Notes: a model not told the origin generated them from the letters alone. A DNA stretch of 64,000 bases from Salinisphaera hydrothermalis C41B8 (GCF_000732535.1 NZ_APNK01000012.1:30548-94547); one strand, 5' to 3'; positions 44,663 to 56,098 are shown, counted from the first letter of the stretch. Numbers and translations are program-made.

Positions 44663-44709
44663 AAAAAAGGCCGGCCCCAGCGGGCGAATACGCCTCAGCC
44701 GGGCCGGCC
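44663..44709 (-). terminator. terminator of acs
   Basis: On the minus strand GGCCGGCCC (from 44701-44709) pairs with GGGCCGGCC (from 44669-44677), enclosing a smaller GGCG-TATT-CGCC hairpin, and is followed by TTTTTTAT. It lies 22 bp beyond the acs stop. Confidence 0.88.
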
Positions 44710-44731
44710 ACCCCCTAACCTATAACCCGCT

Positions 44732-46687
<1,956 letters not shown>

Positions 46688-46864
46688 CGGATGTACTTAT
46701 GCCGGTAAGTTTATGCCAGCATACGGAATCCCTTGCGGCGCCTGCATCAGACGATAGCCGTATGGTCGAAAGCCCCGCTTGCATGGGTAGCCGGCCGCCC
46801 CGACGGACGACATGACCGGAGAGCGACCGGAACCGACGCTGATCGAAACGCCCCGGTTGCCGGT

Positions 46865-47374
46865 CTAACGCTGCTGGGCGGCAACCTCGGCCGCCAGATT
46901 CTGCTTGATCTGAAGCGCGTCATAGACATCCGGCCCCTCTTTGGGCACGTCCGGCCCGATCTGGATCTGCAGCACGGTTTCGTAGCGAGTACGGCTGACG
47001 CTCCCCGTGCTGTAACCGATGCCCGTGCCCCAGAACGGGTAGCCCCAGCCGTAACCGACGGCCGCCGACGGGCCGTAGTCGGTCGTCTCGGTGATCGGCG
47101 AAGTCTGCTGCGATACCACCCGAAAACGATCGTAGCCGTGAGACAGTGCCACCTGCGCCGCACGAAACATCGCAAAGTTATCGACCGTCTCGCGGGCGGT
47201 ACCGTCGTCGCCGGAAAAACTGACGCGATAATGCTGTGAGGTCAGCATGGTGTCACGGTAACCGTAATCGCCCGGCTTCTCGGCCGCTCGGTAGACCGGG
47301 CCCGAGGCGCAACCCGCCAGCAAGGCGATCAGGGCCATCAACCCTAGAAAACGCATGTTCATGATGCTCATCAT
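46865..47374 (-). CDS. lipoprotein (CC0125/CC1285-like)
   Basis: 169 residues. Signal peptide with lipobox LLAGC (Cys near residue 22) predicts an outer- or inner-membrane lipoprotein; residue +2 is Ala, so outer membrane is likely. The body has GYRDTMLTSQHYRVSFSGDD and MFRAAQVALSHGYDRFRV, matching a small lipoprotein family known by Caulobacter locus names. A Gly/Tyr-rich stretch (GYGWGYPFWGTGIGYS) lies in the C-terminal half. Several ATG codons cluster at the start, so the exact first residue is uncertain. Confidence 0.75.
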   Translation of the reverse strand: MMSIMNMRFLGLMALIALLAGCASGPVYRAAEKPGDYGYRDTMLTSQHYRVSFSGDDGTARETVDNFAMFRAAQVALSHGYDRFRVVSQQTSPITETTDYGPSAAVGYGWGYPFWGTGIGYSTGSVSRTRYETVLQIQIGPDVPKEGPDVYDALQIKQNLAAEVAAQQR

Positions 47375-47529
47375 CGTGGGACCGCTGCCAATTCGGGCAG
47401 CTTACGGTAGTGACAGTACAACTCTAACCTAAGACCGCACGACGCGCGGGAGATTCATGCGCATCGTTCGGTTGCGCACAACCAAACAGCGTGACAATCT
47501 CGATCCCCTGATTCCCAACAGGAGATTCC

Positions 47530-47958
47530 ATGACGGTCGACAAGATCCTCTACCAGGCCGAAGCCACCGCAACCGGCGGCCGCGACGGGCGCGCCGCCAG
47601 TTCGGACCAAGCACTGGACATAAAACTGAGCACGCCGAAGGCGCTCGGCGGCGCCGGCGGTGACGGCACCAATCCGGAGCAGTTGTTCGCCGCCGGGTAT
47701 TCGGCTTGCTTTATCGGGGCGATGAAGGTCGTTGCCGGCAAGGAGAAAATTCAGTTGCCCGCCGATCACAAGGTCACCGGACAGGTGGGGATCGGCCCGT
47801 CGGGCGATGCATTCGGCTTGGCCGTCACCCTCAATGTGTCTTTGCCCGGCCTGGATCAGGCGACGGCGGACGACCTGGTGGCCAAGGCACACGAGGTCTG
47901 CCCCTATTCAAACGCCACCCGCGGCAATATCGACGTTACGCTCAATGTCAGCGTCTGA
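47530..47958 (+). CDS. ohr: organic hydroperoxide resistance protein
   Basis: 142 residues, OsmC/Ohr fold. The two redox Cys are in [10 protein letters not shown] (about 60) and [14 protein letters not shown] (about 124), the spacing and context typical of Ohr rather than OsmC. The conserved N-terminal [17 protein letters not shown] is also Ohr-like. It reduces organic peroxides using lipoyl donors. CAGGAGA is placed well before the ATG. No OhrR gene is adjacent. Confidence 0.93.
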   Translation: MTVDKILYQAEATATGGRDGRAASSDQALDIKLSTPKALGGAGGDGTNPEQLFAAGYSACFIGAMKVVAGKEKIQLPADHKVTGQVGIGPSGDAFGLAVTLNVSLPGLDQATADDLVAKAHEVCPYSNATRGNIDVTLNVSV

Positions 47959-47979
47959 CGCCTGATATCGATCTACCGG

Positions 47980-48008
47980 CGGGCTGTCGGCGCAAGGTTG
48001 GCAGCCCG
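47980..48008 (+). terminator. possible terminator after ohr
   Basis: CGGGCTG (47980-47986) pairs with CAGCCCG (48002-48008) across a 15-base loop and is followed by TTTC. The stem is modest and the T-run short. It lies between the convergent ohr and small-membrane-protein genes. Confidence 0.4.
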
Positions 48009-48010
48009 TT

Positions 48011-48388
48011 TCAACGGACCTTGGCATCGGGCCGGCCGAGCTCGTAGAGCGCGGACATCACCAGCACCAGCGGCATCACCGCCGTCAGCAGGATCACCAG
48101 CTCGCCCATATTGGCGACCACGATCGCATGCACGATACCGATCGCGGCCACGCACAGGACCAGCGCGGCCAAACCGATCATCGCCCATCGCGCGACCGCG
48201 AGGCGCCGGAATATTCCCAACCCACCGACGAAAGCGATAATGCCCACGGCTACCATGGCAGCCAGGAAGCCATTGTTGAGCGGTGTTTCCGGCGGGTCGA
48301 ACCAGAACATGAAGCCGGTGATGCCGGTCATGGCGCCGACAGTGCAGAACACGAGCCCGAGAATGCGATGAATCAGTACGCTATTCAT
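48011..48388 (-). CDS. small four-helix membrane protein
   Basis: 125 residues with four hydrophobic segments at roughly 8-28, 40-60, 66-88 and 93-115. The N-terminus NSVLIHRILGLVFCTVGAMTG and C-terminus ALYELGRPDAKVR are the only polar parts. I do not recognise a family. The frame is intact, in line with neighbouring codon use, and precedes nothing in the same operon. Confidence 0.6.
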   Translation of the reverse strand: MNSVLIHRILGLVFCTVGAMTGITGFMFWFDPPETPLNNGFLAAMVAVGIIAFVGGLGIFRRLAVARWAMIGLAALVLCVAAIGIVHAIVVANMGELVILLTAVMPLVLVMSALYELGRPDAKVR

Positions 48389-48523
48389 GAGTCACAGCGG
48401 GCCACGTTGGCCGCGACGTGTGGTAGTGCATCCAACTCGAGGATCGTATCGCTGCTCGATCGATCCATTAGGCCCGCGGCGAGCCGCGCCGGCCCGGAAA
48501 ACCCGTGATGCCCGGTCATGCGC

Positions 48524-49168
48524 TCAGCCTCCCAGCCGGCCCTGGCGGCGCCAGATCATCAATAGGATGAAGCCAAACGCCATACCGCCAAGGTGGGCAA
48601 AATGCGCCACGCCGGCCTCGGTGCCGGTGACGCCGAAGAACAATTCCAGCGCACCGTAGCCGATCACGAAATACTTCGCCGGCATGGGAATCGGCGGAAT
48701 CAACAGCATGACGCGCACGTTGGGAAACATCATGCCGAAGGCCAGCAGAATGCCGAACACGCCCCCGGAGGCGCCGAGCGTCGGGGCGATCGTGCCCGTC
48801 TCGATGAACGACACGACCACGAGTTGGGTCAGCCCGGCACCGATCACGCAGACGGTATAGAACAACAGAAAACGATACTGCCCCCACACCTGTTCCAGCA
48901 CGCGGCCGAACATCCACAGGCCGAACATGTTGAAGAACAGGTGAAAGAAGTTGGCATGCAGGAAGGCATAGCTCACCAGCTGCCACGGCTTGAAGCCGAC
49001 GCTCAGGCCAGTCGCACCCACGGGGTAGCTGCCCAGTGGCCACAGCGCGAAGTGCAGGATCATGAGCTGCGGATCGTAGATGCGCAGCAAGAAGCCGATG
49101 CCGTTCGCGATCAGCAGCCACTTGATCATCGGTGGCACGGCGGACAGGGCGAGCGGATTGGAGCGCAT
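48524..49168 (-). CDS. rhomboid-family intramembrane serine protease
   Basis: 214 residues with six membrane segments. HANFFHLFFNMFGLWMFG supplies the HxxxN-type motif, LGASGGVFGILLAFG the catalytic Ser (GASG), and HFAHLGGMAFGFILL the catalytic His. It would cleave membrane proteins within the bilayer. The ATG at 49168 gives a conventional N-terminus; the longer frame to 49198 is less likely. Substrate unknown. Confidence 0.9.
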   Translation of the reverse strand: MRSNPLALSAVPPMIKWLLIANGIGFLLRIYDPQLMILHFALWPLGSYPVGATGLSVGFKPWQLVSYAFLHANFFHLFFNMFGLWMFGRVLEQVWGQYRFLLFYTVCVIGAGLTQLVVVSFIETGTIAPTLGASGGVFGILLAFGMMFPNVRVMLLIPPIPMPAKYFVIGYGALELFFGVTGTEAGVAHFAHLGGMAFGFILLMIWRRQGRLGG

Positions 49169-49231
49169 GAACTTCCGGGCTGGCGAGAACGTTGCCAAGG
49201 ATAACCGATCGACCCGCCCGAGCCGGAGACG

Positions 49232-49259
49232 AAAATACCCGGCGTCCGGAGACGCCGGG
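49232..49259 (-). terminator. rho-independent terminator of betT
   Basis: On the minus strand CCCGGCGTC-TCCG-GACGCCGGG forms a 9-bp stem followed by TATTTTC. It lies 25 bp beyond the stop of the BCCT gene and separates it from rhomboid. Confidence 0.85.
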
Positions 49260-49283
49260 CTGCACGGGGCGGATCGACAGGGG

Positions 49284-51281
49284 CTATTCGCGCATCAAGT
49301 GCAGGAAATGCAGATGCTTTTCGTACTGATCGAGGATGTCGCCGATCAGCTGCGTCTTGGTATAACCCACGACGCTGTACTGCTGACCACCTTCACGCAG
49401 ATACACCTCCGCGCGATAGTGACCGCGGTCGCGGGTCTCGCCCTTGCGCTCGCGCAGGGCGCCCATGGCGAACGAAGGTGCGGCGAAACGCCGGGCACGC
49501 ACGCCGTAGACGAAATCGATCTCGGCGCCGTGGTCGACGTCGATATAGCAGCGATCATCCTCGATGGAGACATCGGCGCTCATACCCGATTCGTGGAATT
49601 TCTCCGCCACCTCGTCCATGGCCGGCTTGACCGTATCCTTGAGGAAGGTCTCGACCTGGCTACGCCGCGGCGACGACACTAGCGTCTCGAGCCGGCGCTG
49701 CCAGTTGCCCCCGCCGCCGTTGGCGACGTTCGACGCTGTATTCATCATGTGGCGCATCGAGTCTTGCTTGACTGCCTCGACCCGCAATGATTTATACAAG
49801 CCCAGCGCCATCACCAGCACGATGATGGTGAACGGCAAGGCCGAGGCCAGCGAAGCGGCCTGCAACGCACCGATGCCGCCGGCCATAAGTAGCACGATCG
49901 CCACGACGCCTTCCGAGACCGCCCAGAAGATGCGCTGCCAGACCGGCGCTTCTTCGCCGTCCTTGGCGGTGAGAATATCGATGACCATCGAGCCGGAGTC
50001 CGAGGACGTCACGAAGAAGGTCACCACCAGAATGGTGCCCAGCACCGAGGTGATCCAGGTCAGTGGGAAATGACCGAGAAAGACGAACAGTGCGGTTGCG
50101 ACATTGTCCTTGACCGCACCGACCAGATCGGTCGCGCCCTGGGCCATGATCATGTGCAGCGCACCGTCACCGAAAGCGCTCATCCATAGGAAGGTGGCCC
50201 CCACCGGCACCAGCAGCACCCCGCCGACGAACTCACGGATGGTACGGCCGCGGGATACGCGGGCTACGAACATACCCACGAACGGCGACCAGGAAATCCA
50301 CCAGGACCAATAAAACAGCGTCCAGGTGCTCATGAAGCTCTTGGTGTCGTCGCCGCCGGTATAGACATAAGAATTGAAGGTCATGTCGACCAGCGAGGAG
50401 ATGTAGTTACCGACGTTCTGGGTGAACGACTGGAAGATATACAGCGTCGGCCCCAGTACGATCACGAACAACAACAACGCGGCGGCCAGCCACAGGTTGA
50501 GCTCGGAGACACGGCGAATACCGGCATCCAGCCCGAACACGACCGATGTGGTCGCCATGGCCGTGATGATGCAGATCAGCACAATCTGCGTGAACATCGA
50601 ATCCGGCACGCTGAACAGGAAATCCAGCCCCGACGCCACCTGTTTGGCCCCGAGGCCGAGCGATGTCGCCACGCCGAACAGCGTGCCGAACACCGCGAGC
50701 ACATCGACCGTATTGCCGATCGGCCCCGAAATGCGCTTGCCGATAAACGGGTAAAGCGCCGAACTGATACGCAGCGGCAGGTCGCGGCGGAACCCGAAAT
50801 ACGCCAGTGCCAGACCGACCACGGCATAGATCGCCCAGGCATGCACCCCCCAGTGGAAGAAGGTGATGCGCATGGCTTCCTTGGCCGCGGCCGCCGTGCT
50901 GGCCTCGCCGGTCGGCGGGTTAGCGTAATGCAACACCGGCTCGGCCACACCGTAAAACATCAGACCGATGCCCATGCCGGCCGAGAACAGCATGGCGAAC
51001 CACGATAGATAGGAGAAATCCGGCTCGCTGTGATCCGGCCCGAGCTTGAACGAGCCGTAGCGGGACAGCGCCAGCACGATGCAAAACACCAGATAGACGC
51101 CGACGGAGGCCAGGTACAGCCAGCCGAACTTAGTGATCAGCCAACCCTGTACCGCGCTAAAGAAATGATTGGCTGTGTGGGGGAAGGCCGCAGCAAAGAT
51201 CACCAGCAGCCCGACCACGATGACGGAAGGAAAGAAAACGGGCGGATTGATCCCCGCTTTACTCGATTGAGTATCGCTCAT
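49284..51281 (-). CDS. BCCT-family transporter with C-terminal regulatory domain (BetT type)
   Basis: 665 residues. Twelve membrane segments with the BCCT signatures GMGIGLMFYGVAEPVLHY, TFFHWGVHAWAIYAVVG and the aromatic substrate motif YWSWWISWSPFVGMFVARVSRGRTIREF. A cytoplasmic tail of about 150 residues follows (from about 510), ending YTKTQLIGDILDQYEKHLHFL, as in BetT choline carriers whose activity depends on osmotic strength. Choline is the likely substrate. It is divergent from a second BCCT gene that lacks this tail. Confidence 0.9.
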   Translation of the reverse strand: MSDTQSSKAGINPPVFFPSVIVVGLLVIFAAAFPHTANHFFSAVQGWLITKFGWLYLASVGVYLVFCIVLALSRYGSFKLGPDHSEPDFSYLSWFAMLFSAGMGIGLMFYGVAEPVLHYANPPTGEASTAAAAKEAMRITFFHWGVHAWAIYAVVGLALAYFGFRRDLPLRISSALYPFIGKRISGPIGNTVDVLAVFGTLFGVATSLGLGAKQVASGLDFLFSVPDSMFTQIVLICIITAMATTSVVFGLDAGIRRVSELNLWLAAALLLFVIVLGPTLYIFQSFTQNVGNYISSLVDMTFNSYVYTGGDDTKSFMSTWTLFYWSWWISWSPFVGMFVARVSRGRTIREFVGGVLLVPVGATFLWMSAFGDGALHMIMAQGATDLVGAVKDNVATALFVFLGHFPLTWITSVLGTILVVTFFVTSSDSGSMVIDILTAKDGEEAPVWQRIFWAVSEGVVAIVLLMAGGIGALQAASLASALPFTIIVLVMALGLYKSLRVEAVKQDSMRHMMNTASNVANGGGGNWQRRLETLVSSPRRSQVETFLKDTVKPAMDEVAEKFHESGMSADVSIEDDRCYIDVDHGAEIDFVYGVRARRFAAPSFAMGALRERKGETRDRGHYRAEVYLREGGQQYSVVGYTKTQLIGDILDQYEKHLHFLHLMRE

Positions 51282-51568
51282 GCAATAGACGCAAAAAGGT
51301 TTTGCGCCGATTTATAACACGCCTGTCGAGCGCTCCGGCTAGCCGGGGAGACCGGCATCGCGTACTCTGAACCCGGGCTGAAACTGCTGTCAGGCAAGTG
51401 TTGGGGGAACGATCATCTGGCCCGTCGCCGCGCCAGGGCTTTTGCAATCGCGCGCGGTAATGAGCGCTACCCCGGCATGCTTTTCGAGGTCGACCGGCCG
51501 GCGAACGATGAACCGATAACAACTGCGCCGGACGACGACAAACGAACTCAAAAGGGAGCATACCGCTG

Positions 51569-53131
51569 ATGTCCCAGATCAAGAGCTACTTGAAAACCCA
51601 TACCAACCCGCCGGTATTCCTTATATCCGGCGCCATGCTGATCCTGTTCGTAGCGCTGGCCAGTATTTTTCCGAAGGGCTTCTCCGGCGTAGCCAACACG
51701 ATCCAGCACTTCATCGTCACTTACTTCGGCTGGTTCTATATCCTGGCCACGACCTTATTCGTGGTATTCGTCCTGTTCATCGCGATCAGTCGTTTCGGCA
51801 ACCTTCGACTCGGACCCGACGATTCCAAGCCAGACTTTGACACTTGGTCCTGGATCTCGATGATGTTCACGGCCGGCATGGGGATCGGCCTCGTCTACTA
51901 CGGCGTTTCCGAACCGCTCCTGCATTACAAGAACCCGCCGGTAGTGGACGGCAATACAGCAGCGGCCGCCGAATCGGCGATGAACTACACGTTCTTCCAC
52001 TGGGGCCTGCACCCGTGGGCCATCTATATCGTGCTCGGCTTGTCGCTGGGCTACTTCGCCTATCGGCGTGATCTACCGCTCAAGCCGGCGTCAGCGTTCT
52101 ATCCGTTCATCGGCGATCGCATCTACGGCCCGATCGGCCATCTGATCGATATTCTTGCCGTGTTCGGCACCTTGTTCGGCCTTGCCACCTCCATCGGCCT
52201 GGGCGCCAGCCAGATCTCGGCCGGTCTCGGCCAGCTTTTCGGCTTTGCCGACGGACTGACCACACAGCTGCTGGTAATTCTCGCGGTCGAGATCGTGGCC
52301 ATCACGAGCGTGATGCTGGGCGTGGACGCCGGCATTCGACGGTTGTCGGTGATCAACATGTGGCTGGCGATCGGCTTGGCCTTGTTCGTGTTCGTTGTCG
52401 GCCCGACGCTATATATTCTGAGTTATCTGGCGACCGATACCGGCTACTATCTGCAGCATCTGGTGCAGACCAGCCTGACCATTTTCACCGACAAGAAGGG
52501 CAAGAACTTCCAGGATGCCTGGACGCTTTTCTACTGGGGCTGGTGGATTTCCTGGTCGCCGTTCGTGGGTATGTTCATCGCCCGTATTTCCTACGGCTAC
52601 ACCATTCGCCAGTTCATTCTCGGCACGCTGCTGATCCCCACCGGCGCCTCGATCGTGTGGTTCGTCATCTTCGGCCGTACCGCACTGAAATACGTCATGG
52701 GCAGCGGCGGCGATCAGGCCCTGATGCATGCGAATTCGGCCAATGCCATCTTCGTGCTGATGGATCAGCTGCCGATTTGGAACTGGCTGGCGATCATCGC
52801 CTCGGCCCTGGCGATCGTCGTGGTGACTCTGTTCTTCGCCACATCGTCGGACTCGGGCTCACTGGTGGTCGACATCCTGACGAATGGCGGCGATCCGAAC
52901 CCGATCTGGCAACAGCGTCTGTTCTGGGCCGTCATGGAAGGTGCGGTCGCGGCGGTACTGTTGACGGCAGGCACGCTCGGCGGCGGCGATCCGCTGTCGG
53001 CGTTGCAAATGGCTGCGGTCACGTCCGGGCTGCCATTCTGTCTGGTGCTCGTCATCATGTGCTTCGCGTTGTACAAGGCACTTAACGAAGAGACGATGCC
53101 CAAGCGCTTTCCCAAGACAAAGCAAGCCTGA
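51569..53131 (+). CDS. BCCT-family transporter, tail-less paralogue
   Basis: 520 residues. The same core signatures are present: GMGIGLVYYGVSEPLLHYKNP, TFFHWGLHPWAIYIV, and YWGWWISWSPFVGMFIARISYGYTIRQF. The protein stops soon after the twelfth segment (LYKALNEETMPKRF), so it lacks the long tail of its neighbour and is more like glycine-betaine or other BCCT carriers. The 287-bp region between the divergent genes holds both promoters; I see no clear operator. An AAAGGGAGC site precedes the start. Confidence 0.9.
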   Translation: MSQIKSYLKTHTNPPVFLISGAMLILFVALASIFPKGFSGVANTIQHFIVTYFGWFYILATTLFVVFVLFIAISRFGNLRLGPDDSKPDFDTWSWISMMFTAGMGIGLVYYGVSEPLLHYKNPPVVDGNTAAAAESAMNYTFFHWGLHPWAIYIVLGLSLGYFAYRRDLPLKPASAFYPFIGDRIYGPIGHLIDILAVFGTLFGLATSIGLGASQISAGLGQLFGFADGLTTQLLVILAVEIVAITSVMLGVDAGIRRLSVINMWLAIGLALFVFVVGPTLYILSYLATDTGYYLQHLVQTSLTIFTDKKGKNFQDAWTLFYWGWWISWSPFVGMFIARISYGYTIRQFILGTLLIPTGASIVWFVIFGRTALKYVMGSGGDQALMHANSANAIFVLMDQLPIWNWLAIIASALAIVVVTLFFATSSDSGSLVVDILTNGGDPNPIWQQRLFWAVMEGAVAAVLLTAGTLGGGDPLSALQMAAVTSGLPFCLVLVIMCFALYKALNEETMPKRFPKTKQA

Positions 53132-53157
53132 TAGGCATCCGCTGCAATCCCAAGCTG

Positions 53158-53179
53158 CCGGGCCCGTTATCGGGCCCGG
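53158..53179. other. GC-rich hairpin between BCCT and hsp20
   Basis: CCGGGCCCG (53158-53166) and CGGGCCCGG (53171-53179) form a perfect 9-bp stem with a TTAT loop. No T-run follows, and the hsp20 start lies 27 bp downstream with its ribosome-binding site beyond the hairpin. It may reduce read-through or fold the hsp20 leader. Confidence 0.45.
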
Positions 53180-53205
53180 TGCCCGAACCCACTTCGGAGG
53201 CTCTC

Positions 53206-53685
53206 ATGGCCAATAACCCCAAGGTCCCCAAGTCCGGACACAACCCGTTCCGTGGTTTTCTCGATGTAATGAGCGAAATGAGCCGCGCTCAGGAAGAATG
53301 GATGACGCGCGGCAAGGTGAGCGGCCGCGGTCGCTCGCATGCCGCTGCCTATGTCCCGCCGGCGGATATCTTCGCGTTGGGCGACGACCTGATCGTACGC
53401 TGCGAGGTGGCGGGCGTGAAAAGCGAGGATGTCTCGGTCACCGTGGCCAGCAATGTGCTGACTATTTCTGGGCGACGTGACAGCGAACTCAACGAAAACG
53501 AAGTGCTCTACTACACCCGCGAGCGCGTCTACGGCGAGTTTCGTAGATCGATGATCCTGCCCGACGGGGTCGACCAGTCCGATATCAACGCCACGGTCCG
53601 CAACGGGCTACTCGAGATTCGTGTGGCCGGCGGTGCAGCGGCCAAGCCGCAGTCGATCAACGTAGTGGACGAAAACGAAGACTGA
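53206..53685 (+). CDS. Hsp20/alpha-crystallin small heat-shock protein
   Basis: 159 residues. An N-terminal region with NPFRGFLDVMSEMSRAQEEWM precedes the alpha-crystallin domain (about 45-150): PPADIFALGDDLIVRCEVAGV, SGRRDSELNENEVLYYTRER, YGEFRRSMILPDGVD, and the typical GLLEIRVAG. It binds unfolding proteins. The ATG at 53206 has GGAGG upstream. It follows the BCCT gene by 74 bp, so osmotic co-expression is possible. Confidence 0.92.
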   Translation: MANNPKVPKSGHNPFRGFLDVMSEMSRAQEEWMTRGKVSGRGRSHAAAYVPPADIFALGDDLIVRCEVAGVKSEDVSVTVASNVLTISGRRDSELNENEVLYYTRERVYGEFRRSMILPDGVDQSDINATVRNGLLEIRVAGGAAAKPQSINVVDENED

Positions 53686-53722
53686 CGCGATGCCTCGTCA
53701 GGCGGACTTCGTGCCGCCAAAC

Positions 53723-53755
53723 AAAAAAGCCGCCGGTGTGACCGGCGGCTTTTTT
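53723..53755. terminator. bidirectional terminator between hsp20 and the nitroreductase gene
   Basis: GCCGCCGGT-gtg-ACCGGCGGC forms a perfect 9-bp stem with a 3-base loop, flanked by six A on the left and six T on the right. It can end transcripts from both convergent genes. Confidence 0.93.
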
Positions 53756-53774
53756 ATGTCGACCCCGGCGCCAA

Positions 53775-54371
53775 CTACAGCCCCGCGCTTTCGCCGAAGC
53801 GGTTACCGAATACAAAATCCGCCACGGGCCGGCGCTCACGTGCCTTGGCATCGCGTTCGGCAAGCTCGGGATCACCGGCCCCGCTCGGGTCGGCATAGCC
53901 AATCGCGATGGCGGTCAAGGCCTCGGCGTGCATCGGAATCGCGAACGCGCTCCGCGCGGCTTCCGGGTCCAGCCCGATCATCTGATGCACATGTAATCCG
54001 CGGGCAGTGGCCTCGATCAACAGGTTGCCGACCGCGAGCCCGAGATCGTGCTGGGCCGCCTTATTAGGCTTGCCGTTGCGCTCGAATTCGTTGACCACGG
54101 TACCCAGCGCCAGCACCGGCGCCTTGCGTGCCCATCGCTGATTCGGCTCGGCCAGACAGTGCAGGATACGTTCATGCACGTCGCCTTGGCCGCGCCGGCC
54201 GAGCATGAAGCGCCACGGCTGCTCGTTATAACTTGAAGGCGCCCAGCGCGCGGCTTCGAATAATGAACGCAGATCCTCGTCGGCTACCGGTCGGTCGCTG
54301 AAGACATAGGGGCTCCAGCGCACGGCCAGCAGGTTCTGGATCGGATGATCGACGGCGGCGGTCTTTTTCAT
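53775..54371 (-). CDS. nitroreductase-family flavoprotein
   Basis: 198 residues. FMN-binding pattern RWSPYVFSDRPV, ARWAPSSYNEQPWRFML, and the C-terminal GLHVHQMIGLDPEAARSAF with AIAIGYADP. It would reduce nitro compounds or quinones with NAD(P)H in the cytoplasm. It lies 82 bp downstream of wrbA on the same strand, so the two quinone/nitro reductases may be co-expressed. Confidence 0.88.
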   Translation of the reverse strand: MKKTAAVDHPIQNLLAVRWSPYVFSDRPVADEDLRSLFEAARWAPSSYNEQPWRFMLGRRGQGDVHERILHCLAEPNQRWARKAPVLALGTVVNEFERNGKPNKAAQHDLGLAVGNLLIEATARGLHVHQMIGLDPEAARSAFAIPMHAEALTAIAIGYADPSGAGDPELAERDAKARERRPVADFVFGNRFGESAGL

Positions 54372-54453
54372 GCATTGACTCCGGTTGCGAAGCGGCGGGC
54401 CGTTATCAGCCCGCCACCAACCCGATGATCATGGCATAAGCGACGAGGCGTGC

Positions 54454-55056
54454 TCAGCCGGCGAATTGCGTTGCCAGACGCGCTACTTTTTCGCCCTGGT
54501 GACGAGCGATCGACAGCTCCTTGTCGGAGGGCTGACGCGACCCGTCGCCGCCAGCATAGGTCGAGGCGCCATAGGGCGAACCACCGCGCAACTCGGAAAT
54601 ATCGAACAATTCCTGGGCGCCGGCATAGTCGAGCGGCACGATCAGCATGCCGTGATGGGCCAGCGTGTTCCAGAACGAGGTGATGGTCGTCTCGTTGCCG
54701 GCACCGGTAGCGCTGGAGGTGAACACGCTGCCGATCTTGTTCACGAGCTTGCCGTTGGCCCAGAGACCGCCCGTCTGATCGAGGAAGGTCCGCATCTGAC
54801 CGGCCATGTTGCCGAAGCGGGTCGGCGAACCGAAGATGATCGCATCGTAGTCGGCGAGTTCGCCCGGCTCGGCCTGCTCACCGGCGAGCTCCTGCTTGGC
54901 GCCGATGCTGGCCAACGCCTCGGCGCTCATGGTTTCCGGTACGTGCTTGAGCGTGACCTCGACGCCATCGACCGAGCGCGCGCCTTCGACCACCGCCTGG
55001 GCCAGGGTCTCGATATGGCCGTACATGGAATAATAGAGCACCAGAACTTTTTTCAT
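54454..55056 (-). CDS. wrbA: NAD(P)H:quinone oxidoreductase WrbA
   Basis: 200 residues, flavodoxin-like. FMN phosphate loop [17 protein letters not shown] at the N-terminus, [23 protein letters not shown] in the middle and [20 protein letters not shown] near the end are the WrbA signatures. It reduces quinones by two electrons and protects from redox cycling. It is divergent from a LysR regulator with a perfect dyad between them, so it is the likely target. Confidence 0.93.
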   Translation of the reverse strand: MKKVLVLYYSMYGHIETLAQAVVEGARSVDGVEVTLKHVPETMSAEALASIGAKQELAGEQAEPGELADYDAIIFGSPTRFGNMAGQMRTFLDQTGGLWANGKLVNKIGSVFTSSATGAGNETTITSFWNTLAHHGMLIVPLDYAGAQELFDISELRGGSPYGASTYAGGDGSRQPSDKELSIARHQGEKVARLATQFAG

Positions 55057-55178
55057 ACCGACTCCTCGGCCATTGCAGGCCTTGATGGTTCAAACTGATT
55101 CAATCGGGCACACCGATTGCTGCATTGTTGAGACTAGCGCGCCGCTACGCCAACGCATAGCAAGGCTTTCTGGCATAG

Positions 55179-55199
55179 TCATTCAAAATAATTGAATGA
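55179..55199. promoter_or_regulatory. 21-bp perfect dyad, probable LysR operator
   Basis: TCATTCAA (55179-55186) and TTGAATGA (55192-55199) are perfect inverted arms around AATAA, and the site contains the T-N11-A pattern common in LysR-type binding sites. It overlaps the first possible ATG of the LysR gene (55196), which suggests that the true start is the ATG at 55208. wrbA starts 122 bp to the left. Confidence 0.7.
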
Positions 55200-55207
55200 T
55201 CTTGAGC

Positions 55208-56098
55208 ATGAGCGAATCGGTCCGACTGGAAGCACTGGAAGTGCTCGATGCCATCGACCGGCACGGCAGCTTCGCGGCCGCTGCGGCCTCGCTGTATCGT
55301 GTTCCCTCGGCGATTTCCTACACCATCAACCAGCTCGAAACCGAACTCGGCATTCGCGTGTTCGACCGTACCGGCCATCGCGCCGTACTGACCCCGGCCG
55401 GCCAGCTGTTATTGACCGAAGGCCGTCGCATCCTGATCGCGACGCGCGAGCTGGCCGCCGCCGCGCGCCGGCAGGCCGATCATTGGGAACCCGAACTCAA
55501 GATCGCGCTCGACACCACCCAGAAGCCAGCGGATTTTTATCCGTTGATCGCCGAGTTCACGCGGGCCCATCCCGCGATCAACGTCCGCATCAACGAAGAG
55601 GTGCTGGCTGGCAGCTGGGAGGCGCTGGTCGACGAACGGGTGGATCTCGCGATCGGCGTCACCGACCCGCCAGCCAACGCGGGCATTCATCGCCGGCAGT
55701 GCGGCCGCATCGATTTCGTGTTCTGTTGCGCTCCGACGCACCCGCTGGCCAGCGCGCCCACACCGCTCACCGAAGACGCCATACGCGCCCATCGCGCGCT
55801 CGTGGTGGCCGATACCGCGCGCCAGTTCTCGCCGCGCAGCGGCAACCTCATCGATGGTCAGGCCCGACTGACGGTGGCCAGCATGCGGACCAAGATTGAA
55901 GCGCTGGAACGGGGTCTGGGCGTTGGCTACTGCCCGACGCACTGGGTCGACGATGCCCTGGCCGCCGGCCGGCTGATCGCGCTGGAGACCATGCCACCCG
56001 CCACCATGCGCGAGACTTATCTGCTCTGGCGACGCGGCGAGCGCGGGCGCGCGCTGCAATGGTTCATCGACCGGCTGACCGGCGATCTTCCGGATTAA
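55208..56098 (+). CDS. LysR-family transcriptional regulator
   Basis: 296 residues. N-terminal helix-turn-helix DRHGSFAAAAASLYRVPSAISYTINQLE followed by the wing and linker LGIRVFDRTGHRAVLTPAGQ; an effector domain fills the rest. The start at 55208 is chosen over 55196 because the upstream dyad covers the latter. It is divergent from wrbA and probably regulates it and itself. The effector is unknown; a quinone or electrophile is an inference from the neighbour. Confidence 0.88.
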   Translation: MSESVRLEALEVLDAIDRHGSFAAAAASLYRVPSAISYTINQLETELGIRVFDRTGHRAVLTPAGQLLLTEGRRILIATRELAAAARRQADHWEPELKIALDTTQKPADFYPLIAEFTRAHPAINVRINEEVLAGSWEALVDERVDLAIGVTDPPANAGIHRRQCGRIDFVFCCAPTHPLASAPTPLTEDAIRAHRALVVADTARQFSPRSGNLIDGQARLTVASMRTKIEALERGLGVGYCPTHWVDDALAAGRLIALETMPPATMRETYLLWRRGERGRALQWFIDRLTGDLPD

